Source of the DNA: Incurvaria masculella
Taxonomy: Eukaryota > Arthropoda > Insecta > Lepidoptera > Incurvariidae
DNA length: 64,000 nucleotides
Assembly: GCA_946894095.1 (NCBI GenBank)
Contig: OX335655.1
Location: 10,850,001-10,914,000, forward strand
Direction: 5' to 3'
The first letter of the stretch is position 1. Each line of letters opens with the position of its first letter. Position numbers and translations under genes: made by a program. This document shows positions 22,002-34,499 of the stretch, one piece after another. The notes beneath the pieces were generated by a model. It was not told where the DNA came from and ran no database searches. It saw only the letters and a program-made list of their open reading frames with translations.

Positions 22002-24769
22002 CCCTCGTGATTTCGCATATGATAGGCAACTGCATATAGCGAGTGGAGATCAGGCGCTGAACCAGGGAGGGGCTAATGGGTGCAGTTGCAAACCCCCCCC
22101 CCCCCATGAGTCTTGGCTGAAACACTTCATGTTGACCTATTTAAATCTTTTAAATTCCTACATGACCTTGAAAAATAAAGTGGTGCACGCCAGCGAGTTT
22201 CCATTCAAATTCCATCCAAATTTAAAAAAATTGAAGATATTGGGGCTACCTTACCTTTCCACCTCTTCACCATTCAGCATTTTTTTTTGTAAGATGCGGA
22301 AACTTGTTTGCTAAGGCATAAGTATGAAAAATAACAACAGCAACATCACAAATATATCCAGTTTAATGGAAACTGAAACAATCTGTCTCTATGAATCTGG
22401 AGTCACGTTTTTGCTTCATATCAGCTAAATCTGCTAAAAACTATGAACATTTCTCCTAAATCAGCAAGAATTTTCGGGATCTGTCCCGTGCGACCCGACT
22501 TGCGCCCCCTCCCACCGCGCGACGCCCCCCAAGCCCCGGCCACGCGCCTCCTCCGCACCGGGATTTCATTAAGCGCTAATTATGCGCGAACTTTATTTAA
22601 GTTCAGTGCAATTTAAAGATTTGCGCACAGAGACGCGCGCCCACCGCAGCGCCTTATTCGTAGACTTCGGGGACGTGTCGCGTCAAAGGGCTCGTTTATT
22701 TAACTTAAATATAATCAGTGCCATTTTTGAATCCGGGGACAGGTTTCAGGCTGCAAGGGATGTTGACAAATGTTCACGACGTCGTTTTGCTAATGGCGTT
22801 TTTAGGGTGGACAACTGCATCCATCTAGCACATTGTCACTAATAAAAGCCAAATTCGCTCAGTTCGATATCGTCGTAAGTAAAACAATATTTAAATTTAT
22901 TTTAAAAGAATAATAACGAGTTTTAATGATACAAAAAGTAAATTTCTAGATTGAGTACATACAGTAGTGTAAATAACACAGTAAATACATGCAGTATTCA
23001 TAAAAAAATTACATTACACATTTTTAACATTTATAACATTATATCAGCCCTTTTTGTGTTCCTTGAGAAGTTCTTTGTACTGAAAATGCACCCTCAAAAT
23101 GTTTTACGTGTTATATAAGATAAAATTGTATCTTGTAATTGAATTGAATTGTGTTGTTAAAAAGTTCGTGTGATCGTTTTATTGTGTATATTCTATTTAT
23201 TATACATAAAAGTATTTTTTTCCCTCATTTGTTCTCTTTGATAATAATTTTATTAATTGGTCTATGCTAAAATTTTTGAAGAGTTTACTTACTGTTTTTT
23301 TCTGGTTTTATGTATTATGTTTCCTCACTCACGACAAACAGCTGCCATTATTATCCAGCCCATTATGTAAACATATAATTAATCCTCAAAACATTCTCGT
23401 AATATGATGAGAGATGTGCACCTAATATATTGAAATACCCTGTGACACGATTTCGAATTCTGATTTCCGTAACTCTTTTAAAGTGTTATTTTCTTCGAGA
23501 GAAGAAATACTTGTAGCCTTTTTCGGAAACAAAGCATAAACAAGCGTATATTTTTCCTTAAAAAAACTGACGAAATCAAAGCGGCAATCATCGGTGCGAT
23601 ACTTTGAGTTTTAATCTGACATCATTTGACTTTGCTGAACTTATTCAGGTTTCAGCTGCTCGTATAATATCAACCGAAAAGAATTCTGTGAATAATATTC
23701 ATAAATACCTAAAAGTCCTAAGGCAATTCCCTGTTACAATGAAGTCGTAAAGGCTGACTTTCGTACTTAGTCCCTTTAAAAGGAGCAACTAGCCCCAGAT
23801 AACCTCGCGACATCGAGATTCTCCACGGCGAAGACGGCTGGTATTAGGAAACTCGCAGCCACCGAGTTCGAAGTTCAGAGGAACTAATACCACGTTCTCA
23901 AAGGATTTTCTCTTCCCTCAAGAGATGCTTTGCCCACCGGTATGCTTGTATTGCGACCGTTTCTAATGCGCGTTGGGAAAAACTAACGTGCGTTATTTTT
24001 TATATTTGCTATTGGATCAAACGTTTTTAGAAATGATGAATCTCTCAAACTAATATGCATTTTATTATGTTAAACGCAATATATGGCGTTAAACTCTAAT
24101 ATATGAATTTTCTGACGATGCCCTTGGGTTATCCAACATTCTTGGAGGCTGTGAATATCAGGCCGGCCAGCCGTGTGTATATTATGTATATGGGGGAGAA
24201 ATGCCTCCTTGCGCACATTTGAAGCGTGCATTCTAGAATTGCATTAGCTTATTATTTTTTAAATCATTTACTAATTCCAAAAATATATTTGAATAGTATT
24301 AAACGTCTAAGAAGAAAATACAGTATTTCTTGTTAGACGTACAATAAACGACTTCATCGCTTTAACGCACGTTGGCTAACGGAATTTATTTGATATCTTT
24401 TCGGATAAGCTTTCTTTTCTCGTGCCGTTTCCACTAACTGCTTTATTGAGTCCAAAACGGCAAAAATAACAGTTAAAGGAGCTACTACGTGTCCATTCTA
24501 CCTTACCGATAAAAACCGCCGTTACGGAGGATAAAGGATTTTCAGGTGCATTTCGTGGGATTGTCTTAGCTAAATCGATCAAGTATATCATCAATTCGTC
24601 TTTTTTTAGTTATTTCCAACACGTTTCTTGAATATAACATGATCGAATTCTTTGATACACAATTTGCGCGACACGACTAACACAACTAACTACAACATAT
24701 TATACACACTTTGTTCGCAGGTGTTAGTGGAAAACCAGCATCTTCCAGTCAGCGTAACTTTTTTTTTTT
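22002..24769. other. Unassigned 2.8 kb; possible regulatory patch at ~22480-22860
   Basis: 22480-22560 is very GC-rich (CCCTCCCACCGCGCGACG). It leads into a balanced, non-repetitive stretch to 22860 with TTCATTAAGCGCTAATTATG. A C-run lies at 22094-22105. 22860-24769 is AT-rich with no family match. No coding gene is supported. The patch is listed because it contrasts with the repeat-filled flanks. Confidence 0.3.
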
Positions 24770-24960
24770 TTATTTAAGCGCGGCATATGGCGTACGCCAG
24801 GACCTCACAAAAAAGACGCCCGACGACGCCCATGGGCTTTCGGACTTTAACAGGCGTGCGAAAACCATGCCGACAGGTGAGGTGTTTCTTCACACCATAT
24901 TTGAAGATATTTGAGGGAAAAACTTCGGCAAGAAGTCGATTCCATAGTTTACCCACCCTA
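24770..24960 (-). pseudogene. LINE RT C-terminal relic
   Basis: A 60-codon minus-strand frame reads GKLWNRLLAEVFPSNIFKY, then GVKKHL, the typical C-terminal end of a non-LTR RT protein. It ends at the family 3' sequence GGCGTACGCCATATGCCGCG. It is the same family as 3858-4146 and 39541-39680. Only the tail of the protein remains. Confidence 0.65.
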
Positions 24961-26005
24961 TATTTATTATTATTATATTATTTTATTTCATTTAAAACGT
25001 GTGCACAATTTTGAAATTTTCATTCGCCTGCAGGAAACTTTATGAGTCTTTTTTTACTAGTACTGTTTTTTTTTATTACAAACATGTTTGTGTTTAAATT
25101 AATTTGTGTTCATGATTACCCTTGTGTAGCATCAAGTGCATCTATCTATACTATTTTATGTTCCAGAGGGAAACGTAGTGGAGGGAGATTACTTGTTATT
25201 AATAATGTTATTTTTTATGTTTTCCGTATTTCTCTCTGTATTTTCTCCCAAATAAATAAATAAAAAATAAATATTTCTTTTCGGAAAAAAAATATATGAA
25301 AATGTTTTTATTGTAGTGAGGAAGTAGGCTAGACTAGTACCAATTAGTTTACAAATACTTTATTAGAATATTCAATGTTTTCTATGTATTCTTGGCCGTT
25401 TGTTGATTAGAAAACTTTTGAGTTTTTCCAGAGGCGTTGCTTTAGTGAAATCTAATGACTTAATATTTATCGAAACTCTATGAATTCGCCCAACCGCGCA
25501 CGATGTCTTCGCTAAAGTGTAAACTTTTAATTTATTTTATATTCAGCATAATAAATAACATTATGACGACTTTATTAGACCCCGTGTGTGAGATTGCGAA
25601 CTCCGTCGTTGTCTCAGTCTAACTTTATCCGTCTCTCTTTTAGCTCTTCAAGTTAAGCGTTGGACTTTTCGTACTGGTAAATTCATAGCTTTATAGGCAC
25701 ATAAATGTATGTAATTAGGTTAGCAAATGGCAGACTCTCAGTCAGAAGTTCAAAATACGAGTATAATATATTATTTCTTGAACGTACGGAAATATTATTT
25801 TGACTAGCCAATTGGGAAATTTCATTAAATTTTGGTACATAAAAAAAAAATTAATAAACTTTTTTGATTTTTAACATTAATTTTTGAATTTTTGATCCTT
25901 ATTTTAGGATTAAAAGATTAAATTACCACGGCAGGCATCAGAACAAATTAAGTTCATTATTTTTTGTCTACCGTTATTTATAAGAATACCAACATAATTG
26001 TTTTC
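24961..26005. other. Unassigned AT-rich DNA
   Basis: No recognisable gene or repeat family. Simple A/T-rich runs (AAATAAATAAATAAAAAATA) lie at ~25250-25275. Confidence 0.4.
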
Positions 26006-26130
26006 AGAATGCAAGCTGCTCCATGGTTCCGAAACCATGTAAAAGTGGGTGGTAGGGTTTAAACCCGCCCGCATTGGCACCGTCGCACTGGATGAAAAGA
26101 TGGTCGAAGCGGCAATGAAAAATTTCCGCT
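26006..26130 (+). mobile_element. SINE-1 internal fragment
   Basis: Body words only: AATGCAAGCTGCTCCATGGT, GGTAGGGTTTAAACCCGCCC, GATGAAAAGATGGTCGAAGC and GGCAATGAAAAATT. The head and tail are absent. Confidence 0.65.
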
Positions 26131-26180
26131 GCGAATTTGCTGTTTTTTTTCTTTGTGTTTGCATTGTTTCACTTACTTTG

Positions 26181-26495
26181 AAAAAACCGGCCAAGTGCGA
26201 GTCGGACTCGCACACGAAGGGTTCCGTAACATCGTAAAAAAAAACACGTTTTTTGTATGGGAGCCCCCTTTAATTTTAATTATTTTTTAATCTTACCTAC
26301 TTATTCTTGTAGCGGCATATAATTATGTTATAAATAAATACACACTCTGTGAAAATGTCAGCTGTCTACCTGTTACGGTTACTGAGATACAGTCCTGTGA
26401 CAGACGGACAGACGGACGGACGGACGGACGGACGGACAGCGGAGGCTTAGTAATAGGGTTCCGTTTTCACCCTTTGGGTACGGAACCCTAAAAAT
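26181..26495 (+). repeat. R4 dispersed repeat with (GGAC)n, copy 3
   Basis: A full-length copy, AAAAAACCGGCCAAGTGCGA to GTACGGAACCCTAAAAA, with (GGAC)n at ~26410-26440. Confidence 0.85.
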
Positions 26496-26551
26496 TATCA
26501 ACACGTGTAAACGAAAGTGAAGAAACGTAGTAGTAAAGAAATGAAGTAGTA

Positions 26552-26812
26552 GCACGGCTACTTGCACAGCATGGAAAACAGGGACAATATTTCATTGTCC
26601 ATATTTTCATCCAATGCCATGGTGGCGGGCTTAACCCTACAACCTAGTAGGGGATCATGGATTCCGAACCATGGAACAGCTCGCATTCATATCGAAATGC
26701 ACTTACCCAACTCAGAGAGAGAAGGAAAGTGGTGCACGAACGGGGCGGGGGTTTGAACCCAGACCTCTGGGATGGAAGGGAAATCCACCCGCCCCTGAGT
26801 CACGAGCCGCTT
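26552..26812 (-). mobile_element. SINE-1 copy, 3'-shortened
   Basis: The minus-strand tRNA-like head (CTCGTGACTCAGGGGCGGG; B box GGGTTCAAACCC) is followed by the standard body (CTTTCCTTCTCTCTCTGAG, ATGCGAGCTGTTCCATGGTT, ATCCCCTACTAGGTTGTAG). The terminal part is lost. Confidence 0.7.
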
Positions 26813-26861
26813 AAAATTTGGTTTTATTTAGGAAATTGCGCACCTACGTTTTACGTGTGTA

Positions 26862-27060
26862 TCCTACTAATATTACTACTAATATTATAAAGGGGAAAGG
26901 TTGTAATAGTGGATGGATGGATGTTTGTTACTCTTTCACGTAAAAACTACTGAATGGATTTTAATGAAACTTTACAAAAATATAGCTTATACATCAGAAT
27001 AACACATAGGCTACAATATACAAAGATATTGTGCCCATGGGCTTTCGAACTTTCACGGGG
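26862..27060 (+). mobile_element. Helitron-like 5' end fragment (second type)
   Basis: TCCTACTAATATTACTACTA follows an A. Then come ATTATAAAGGGGAAAGGTT, AACTACTGAATGGATTTTAA and CATAGGCTACAATATACAAA, the usual wording of the left part of lepidopteran Helitrons (recognised from memory). No CTAG 3' end was located. Confidence 0.5.
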
Positions 27061-27553
27061 CTGCGATAACGATGCCGGTAGCGCTACTTCACACCAAGGG
27101 GAGCGGGGCCGGGGGCGGCGGCGGGAGCAGGGCCGGTGGAGGGCGGCCGGTCCGACGGGGGAGGGTGAGGGGGGGGGGGAAGTCGCTCATCGCTGAGTGC
27201 GCTAACCGAGCGCGGGCAGGCAGACCCGTGAGGGCAGACGTCATTGACCGTTGTGTCCGTTTGGCGACTTTTCAAGGCACTAGCGATTTGTTCAAAATGC
27301 ATTGTACTTTATTATGCTCAAGGTTAGTTATTGGCAGGTTTTGTTTTGGTTAGGAGTAACATGTACAAAAATATACTTCATTTTTATTTTAATTATATAG
27401 ATAGGTTACTTACCTGTTAATTATTAAGAATTACTTTGTTTTTATTTAAATTATTACAGGCTGTAGGTAGGTAAGTAATTGGTCCTTTTTTGGTTGTTTT
27501 GGTTCATTTATATTAATGTGAATAACATAACAGAAATAATAATGTAAAATCTA
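27061..27553. other. GC-rich patch then AT-rich DNA
   Basis: 27090-27250 is dominated by G-rich runs (GGGGGAGGGTGAGG and others) and may be the interior of the element begun at 26862. No coding gene is supported. Overlapping open frames on both strands reflect composition only. Confidence 0.35.
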
Positions 27554-28616
27554 TCTATACTAATAATAAATCTGTAAGGGGTGCTCATGGAGTAAGTTGC
27601 TTTGTTTTCTAAGATACTTCGTTTGTAGAATTTATGTATGATACTGAGATTAAATTGATGATTTTTAGAAATCAGTTCTGTATGTATGTATGTTCCTCCA
27701 TAGCTCTTAAACCAATTATCCGAATGAGATGAAACTTAGTACACGTACATTTAACTACCCAGGAATTAGGATAGGCTAAACATAATTCAGTTCCGCTTAC
27801 GCTAAGATGTGGCTGTCATACAAACTGCAATGCTCGGCACGGCTCGGCGGGAGGGCGGAGGCTGGAGAGGGGGGGGGGGAGCGGCGGAGGCGCTTACTTT
27901 TACTAACTGTACCGAAGTACGGCTTGGTATTTCCCGCAACTTTAGGCCTACCTGGCATCACGGTATATCGCCAGAGGTGCGACCAATAGAATAAAATCCT
28001 TGAGAACCAGTTACTCGATTTAGATGCGGATTGTATCTACGTCCAACCTGATTGTACTCAAAACTTATAGGCTATATAATATAACACTTCATTACCAGAA
28101 GGGTGAGTAGTGAGTGTTAAATTCTTATAACTTGCGAACCACTTACCCGATTTTTGTGCGTATTTTACCAATGTATAGCATCTCTGGGAGCAGTCAGGTT
28201 CGAGATGGGTTACTATTTTCGATGTTGAGTCTGGCTGTGGGATGGAGTCCACGCAAAACTTACCTACGTTTTAAACTTTACTTACTTACTAGGTGCAGAA
28301 AGGTTCTGGCGGAAAATGTTTTTTTTTAAATAGTTACCAAATGTCTAAATGGAAATTATTGGATGTTTCTCATTAAATCATGCTATTTCGGCTCGAACGG
28401 ATACATTGCCTTTGCGCCCCACTGCGTTTTTGCACTATACTTTCTTTTGTAAATTGTTTTTTTTTGTGGCGTAATAAAGAATTTTCAATCAATCAATCAA
28501 TCAATCATTGTCCTGGACCAGTTTTACTATATTTTGGACCAGTCATGTGGGCTACTTTTTATCCATGAAATAATTTAGCCGACACTAACCCGAGCGGAGC
28601 CGGGTACCGCAGCTAG
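27554..28616 (+). mobile_element. Non-autonomous Helitron-like element (1063 bp)
   Basis: It begins TCTATACTAATAATAAATCT after an A (27553) and ends CTAG at 28613-28616 before a T, as expected for A/T insertion without target duplication. Seven bases before CTAG lies a short stem, ACCCG (28588-28592) with CGGGT (28601-28605). It encodes no Rep/helicase. A G-rich block (27840-27895) and a LINE-like 3' tail with AATAAAGAATTTT(CAAT)n (to 28508) lie inside, so it carries captured or nested sequence. Confidence 0.7.
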
Positions 28617-29534
28617 TATGTGTATAAGTATATCGTTCCGTCTCTCCCTCAACTGAACAGGACGCGGCGAGGGCAAACTTCTCCAATAACATCTCGATGT
28701 AAATCGGGCTCGTTATTATTCCGAGTTTACTTACAAGCCGAACAGCCCAGCGCGAATAAATAGAGAGCTTCTTTTGGCAACTTTAACGATTATTGAGCCG
28801 TGAATTGACGCTCGCTTTATTGGCTGATCGTGATTTAAATTAAAATGAGACCATTAGGAAAATTCGAACCGACCTCTATACGCCGCTATAGAATGGACTC
28901 TATCATGTTGGAAACTTAGATTACCTTTCATCAGTTACGTTCACTTTGTACACTGCATTTTCTAGTGCGGAATAAAACAGCAATAAAATTATGGTCTATA
29001 ATGTGTGTTGGAGCGAACGCCCTGTTAAAAATTGCGCCATCTCACAGTATAAAAGCTTAATTTACTATTTAAATAAGTGCAAACTGAAATACTAAAAGTG
29101 TCTAATACAGAACTTGAATGTTTTATCCGTTATTAAAAACTACCTGCATGCGGGCGGCACTAACACGTCTAATAAATTCAACAAAAACAAAAAAGAGCAC
29201 ACCTACAACCAGAAATCAACGAAAGTCAGTGGTATTAGAACTTTAAGAGTTCCTTCCTGACGTGACGAACTTATTGGCGGGTGCGGCAAAATCGTGCTAT
29301 TGTGCTCTGGCTTACTTATTCTGTGGCTCTGGCATCTTCTTAAAAAAAAAGTCGAGTACTGACGAGGACAATGCAGCATGTCCACCAAGCAGACACATTG
29401 TTTGATTTGGTTAGATTTACAGACATTTTAATTACAAAACTTACGAAAAACCAAAGTAATTATAACCCTTCACGGAACAAGCTAGGCTTGAAGTTGTTTT
29501 TATTTAGATGTTTTTGTTTTACCGTTGATTAATC
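28617..29534. other. Unassigned DNA; possible regulatory patch at ~28690-28880
   Basis: 28690-28880 is balanced and non-repetitive, with homeodomain-type cores and words such as GATTATTGAGCCGTGAATTG. No repeat family of the window matches it. Function unknown. Confidence 0.25.
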
Positions 29535-29705
29535 CACGTTCTGAATTGTTGTATAAAAAACGCGAAAAAAATCGAACTTTCGGACCTTATAACTTAGAAA
29601 ACAAACACGATTTTACAATGCCAATGGTCATGTAATACAATGGGAGTATAATTTTGGATCTCCGGCAAAAAATATGCGCATAGTCTACCAACGTTTGTAT
29701 GGGGA
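29535..29705 (-). mobile_element. R9 element fragment, copy 2
   Basis: The minus strand reads CCCCATACAAACG, AGATCCAAAATTATACTC, GACCATTGGCATTGTAAAAT, CTAAGTTATAAGGTCCGAAA and TTTTTTATACAACAA. It is collinear with 11086-11540 and 60241-60790. Both TTAA ends are missing. Confidence 0.65.
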
Positions 29706-30681
29706 ATTGAGCGGAATCGACAGGCACATTTATTTAATGAATGCATGGCGATGTTAAGTTAAAAATGAAATACATAAGCTACCAAAAAGTGGAAAATTTA
29801 AAGATGTGCAATTGTTTTTTTTTTAAAACAATGTTTTATTCATTCCAGTAAGAACAATATGAATACGCAAATTCAAAGTATCTACGTATATGAACTGGAA
29901 CTGTTCACAGGCAAAACGTTTTCATGGATCGCGTGCGAAACATAGTTTGAGCAGAATAAAAACTAAAAGAACAACATGTAAATATTGCGTGCTCGACATT
30001 TGTGCGAGCAGACTATGCAAGCTGTGTATGCAATTTGTTGAAACATTCAAGCGGTGACTCGCTATGCCGCGTTTTTGATTTTTTTAAACTTTGTCTGCTT
30101 CGATTTGCTCTCAAAAATTCAGCACGCGTCGGAAATAAATAAATCTGGGTTCAATCATTGCAATGATGAATAAACCCGTTGCAAGAAAGGGCATCAATGT
30201 TAACGTCAAAGTCAACGTATGATTAGACTTGAGTAGTATTGTTCGCATCTGTCGGACAGATCAGCTAAGCATCCGCTTGGCTCCATGGACCCGATACAGC
30301 GCCGTCCCAGAAATTAGAAACCCCTTCGCAGCCCTTAGTAAAAGTTCGAATGCCAATGGGCATCGTCTCGGGCACTTGTAAGGTGAGGGTCTGGTGTACG
30401 CCATATTTCATCCATTAATCGTAATCACTCCCGAGCCATCAATTATTGTTAAAGTTATGACTAAATAATATTTCAAAGTGTCGAAAGATAGTATTTTCCT
30501 TTTGGTGAAGTGATCGTTTATGTTGCTACTTTTAAAACGCTTGCTTTTGAGAAATGTGTTTGAGGAATAACACTTATTACCTGATATAATGAGCTTTAAA
30601 ATGTTTTAAGTATTTGATAATTTTATGTTTTATGTTAAATTAATACATAAATAATGATAGACATTAATGTTATCTACCTAA
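29706..30681. other. Unassigned DNA
   Basis: 30190-30470 is unusually complex and GC-balanced, with CATCCATTAATCGTAATCAC. No gene or repeat match is seen. Confidence 0.3.
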
Positions 30682-30886
30682 TTTGAGTTTCAGCGACATC
30701 TAAATTTGAAACATGGTAATTGGATTTTATGTAGCGATAGCTCAGTGGTTTAGATCAGTAGGGATGTAATCCAAAGGTCGGCGGTTGGAATCCTGTTTCT
30801 GACGAATGTCACGACCAAAAACTTTTTCAGATTATTTCCAAAATCTTATTTTAATGCTTCAAACGTAGATGTCGCTGAAACTCAAA
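30682..30886 (+). mobile_element. Inverted-repeat unit enclosing a tRNA-like sequence
   Basis: Perfect 21-bp inverted repeats lie at 30682-30702 and 30866-30886 (TTTGAGTTTCAGCGACATCT + A). Between them, 30732-30800 is tRNA-like. A perfect A-box match TAGCTCAGTGG is at 30738-30748, and a B box with one mismatch, GGTTGGAATCC, at 30783-30793. The acceptor ends do not pair, so it is not a working tRNA. It could be a TIR element that captured a tRNA or SINE head, or a palindromic duplication around one. It is single-copy here. Confidence 0.7.
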
Positions 30887-31663
30887 ATAATTACAAGTAT
30901 CTACATGTAAGAATAAATCAATGCTCTTTGTATACTTCCTTTCGGTTTTTGATCGTATATTCTTGAATGACGGACTCGCGCGAGACGATGACGTGGCCGC
31001 CTGGGACGGATGTTACCCACTCCCATTGCGTGTCTTAATAGAAATGTTGCCAACGTAGGAAACATTAATTGGGTCTTTAAAAACAGTTCATGAAAAAGGC
31101 CTCGCGCTTCCATATTACATTCCGAACTGTATTACGATATCAGCAGCACTGAGACTTGCCTCATAGAAAATGTGTTTGCCGATTATTTTAGGGGACACTT
31201 GATATTCTACGCCTGGCAATCTCACATCGATGCAATAATATTTCATGCTACTTGATTGTCCGCTACATCATCGTTAGATGCAACATTGAACGAGTCTTCG
31301 TGCACTCGGGTTCAAGTCAGGCGCGGGCACATGAAGAATGAAGTCGCCGAAGGGTTTTTGGCGCCTTTGTCTCCTTCCGAGAGAGGCGCGCACGTCTCGG
31401 TGGCGGTTCGGGCCGCGCACGAGCCTGCTTCGTCCCCGCTCCGTTATCCTTCATCGAATTATCGAGCCGACGAGCAATTTTGTGCGAATTACATTAGCGG
31501 ACTCAGGCGGCGGGGCCTTAATGGATTGTGCGACGAAGGCCCCTGATGAGCGCGGGCACCCGCCCGCCCGCTTGGCCGGAGACCCCGACACACACATGCA
31601 TACATTTGATAAACAATTTGTTTCTAGTCCATGATTATTTTTGTAAATTTTAATTAGGTTATA
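30887..31663. other. Unassigned DNA with a CpG-rich stretch at ~31330-31580
   Basis: The CpG-rich part has open frames on both strands but no protein family signature. It includes AT-rich islands such as CATCGAATTATCGAG. It could be a regulatory element or exon of a host gene, but I cannot support either. Confidence 0.3.
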
Positions 31664-31835
31664 TATTTTGCTGGTTCGGGTCCAGCCTTGCAGTATATTC
31701 GTAAAGTAGTTATATTTACTGGCCTCTTTCTTCAATTAATATGTCCTTGCTTCACGGTCAACTATACGTTCATACATATCACATTTCTTGGAATAAGCGA
31801 CGTACCTGCTTAGTACAAAAAGTATATTTACTAAA
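31664..31835 (+). repeat. Dispersed repeat R10, copy 1
   Basis: It matches 35746-35925 closely and 51800-51990 loosely. Shared words are TTTGCTGGTTCGGGTCCAGC, CTTGCAGTATATT, CTTTCTTCAATTAAT, GTCCTTGCTTC, CTTGGAATAAGCGACGTAC and TGCTTAGTAC. The 3' third alone recurs at 55985-56045. Non-coding, class unknown. Confidence 0.7.
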
Positions 31836-34297
31836 AATTTAAATTGCTAGGGATTTACAATTCAACTTGTGGTGAAACAGGGAACTCTACATTAAATCAG
31901 AGCAATATGATTTTTTAAAGAAGCAGATATATTTTTGCTTATTATGTATGTTTACATGAATCTGTCAGCAGATCGTTTATCCTGCATTGCCGCAGACCGA
32001 AATGCGACATTCGGGGGACGGGGGACTATGCATTTTAAGACGAGTCTGTTTTATGATGGACTCGTCTATCCGCTGATGGCGGTGACGGAACGGCTGACGG
32101 TGAATTTTTTTCTCAGTATTCTCTCAAGCGTGCAACGAGGCTATATAAGCTACACCTACAAATCCGATTACAATGTTTTAATGTAAATGTTGCTATTTTA
32201 CATGAAATGAATGGGAAAACTGCAATGTGGGTAAAATTTGAATATCAATTTAAATCCAGAGTCTCTGATAACGAAACTTCGGTCACAACAGCCATATTTA
32301 GGATCTTTAAAATATGTTGATTATGATATTTAATCCATTGGAATAGGGTGATAAAGGTGACAAAAAGAAACAGATGATTGAGATCTAAGAGAATAATGGA
32401 TAAATAAGAACATTGGTTCTTCATTTAACATATATCTATTTTCAAATTCAAATTCAATTTTGCAACCCATTGATAATCACATCGTTAGTCTTATAATGAC
32501 GCCATTAGAATCTCCCCCAAACCCCATTTATGAGGTTTTTACTTAAATCCACAACAAAAACCCATTGTGTCCGTCCGCCGTTATCCCCTTGAGCCCTTTC
32601 ATTCAATAAGTCGATCGAATATGCAATATTCGAACCCCGAATGTCAGTGTTGCGATCCGCGCCGCATCTTGCGGCTATTGTTCGCATTCACATCGGTCCC
32701 CGTTCCGTTGCGGCCGCCACCGAAACCGGAGCCAAGACGCGCGTGAGCGCTGACAATGGTCGGACCACAGGCCTGTACGACGCTGTGCGGACACTTTACA
32801 ATATTGCGGCTGGTGTGAAGGAAACATGATCGTTATGGGTCTTAATAAATCACGCTCACTCGAACATTGGCGATAGTTTAGGAGCATTAAAGGGTTTGAT
32901 TTATCCCGCAAGTTGGGTCATTGCGCGCAGCTGTCGCGTAACTTTCACATCATTACATAACACTTAAAGCAAAAAGTTGGACCTGCAATAATTTGCCAAG
33001 TTCCCGCGGAGGTCAGGGGCCTGTCGGTGCGTGGACCGGCTGCGCGAGATGAAGTGGGCTCTTTTTATTTACGGACTTTTTCGGGGGTCTGTTGAGGCGG
33101 CGGAGGAAAATTGGTACAATTCTGGTACAACTTACTCCAGCTGGCTCAGGTGTGAGCGACAAATTAAAACGCGAGGTGACTCAGTAAACGAAAATTCCAT
33201 TTTCGTGAAGTCTTCCTTGCAGTGGCGGCGGCTACGTACGTACGTAGGTTTATATACGCGCTCACACAACGCTATAGTAAATCTCACTATCACATAGTAA
33301 GGCTGTGTGCATGTGCACAAAAACGTAAAAAAATGTTTGCGTGGACTTGAAAAAAAAAAACAGGAAACTGGAGCGTCGAAACGTTGATGTTCATGTTCGA
33401 TGCTAGCAAACGACTCTACCAGCGTCGCCTTATTTGCTGAGGTTTTGCAAAAAAAAAAACTCAAAAATAATACTGAATATTTCAGAGATGATAAGATAGT
33501 TTATAAACTCTGCTGTTTTAACATTAATGTTTGCTAGAATTTTACATTACTGGGAGTCGCGGGCGTAGTCGACAACCATGTTTCATTTTTTCATTTCATT
33601 TCATTTCATTTATTCAAACTTTTTCGGTAGTCAAACACTAAGTTACGTCAAAAACTGAATAATTCACGGATTCTATCAACTCTGTGAAGAAGAATCCGCA
33701 AATAAACTTTACGATTTTTCCGTCCACAGTAATTAAATACATAGGTACTAAGATCTAAATGCCAAACAATTTTTGGTAGAACAGTTTAAGGCAAATAACA
33801 AAAACGAAAGAAACAGCCACCCTCAGTGCAAATGGATTAGAAATAGAACTTACTCATGGGCTCGTATGGAGTTTGCCTCTTCAGGCAAACACGGGTCGAT
33901 GCGGTTACATAGCGTGTCTCTAGTCCATAATTTTTCAGCGTTCTTGCGTATATCGTTTATGGATCCTGATGAAATTGCATCATCGCAGCCATTAAGATAA
34001 ATCTTTTTAAAGCGGTCATCTTCGATACCTAATATCTGATGTAATGAACTCCGAACGAAATGAAATAATATATTATTAATATCATTAAACAAAAACTTGA
34101 TTGTTGACTTAGTCTACTATGTAGAGCTGTGATTAGACTGTCATGCAGGTTTTGGAAATAAAATTTCATCACTTGTAAACGCCAGCCCAGAGGCATGCAG
34201 TGTTCAAATAGATTTCTATCACACTACTATCACAGATTACTTATGTTATGTATATATAATTTGTGCTTTAGTCATAACAACCGCATACATTTTAGTA
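31836..34297. other. Unassigned DNA; possible regulatory stretch at ~32540-33130
   Basis: 32540-33130 is CpG-rich, balanced and free of the window's repeat families. 33585-33612 carries an (ATTTC)n microsatellite like the LINE tail at 59250. Nothing else is recognised, and the open frames here have no domains. Confidence 0.3.
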
Positions 34298-34499
34298 AGC
34301 CTTAAAATCGTATGATTTGATCGTCTCTACCATACACTCTACGAGAATTTATCATCAGATCATCTATTACTCAAATTCTATCCACATAAACTTTAAATAG
34401 CCTTAAAAGCGTATGATTTTATCGACTCTACCATACACTCTACGAGCATTTATCATATACATTCATGACTCAAATTCTATGCTATGAACACAAAAAGTT
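34298..34499 (+). repeat. Two-unit tandem duplication, ~101-bp period
   Basis: AGCCTTAAAATCGTATGATT at 34298 and AGCCTTAAAAGCGTATGATT at 34399 start two aligned units. Both contain CTACCATACACTCTACGAG, ATTTATCAT and ACTCAAATTCTAT. They have diverged by several substitutions. Confidence 0.75.

Noticed and set aside
30732..30800. Functional tRNA gene
   Set aside because: A and B boxes are present, but the acceptor ends do not pair and the B box has a mismatch at a usually invariant position.
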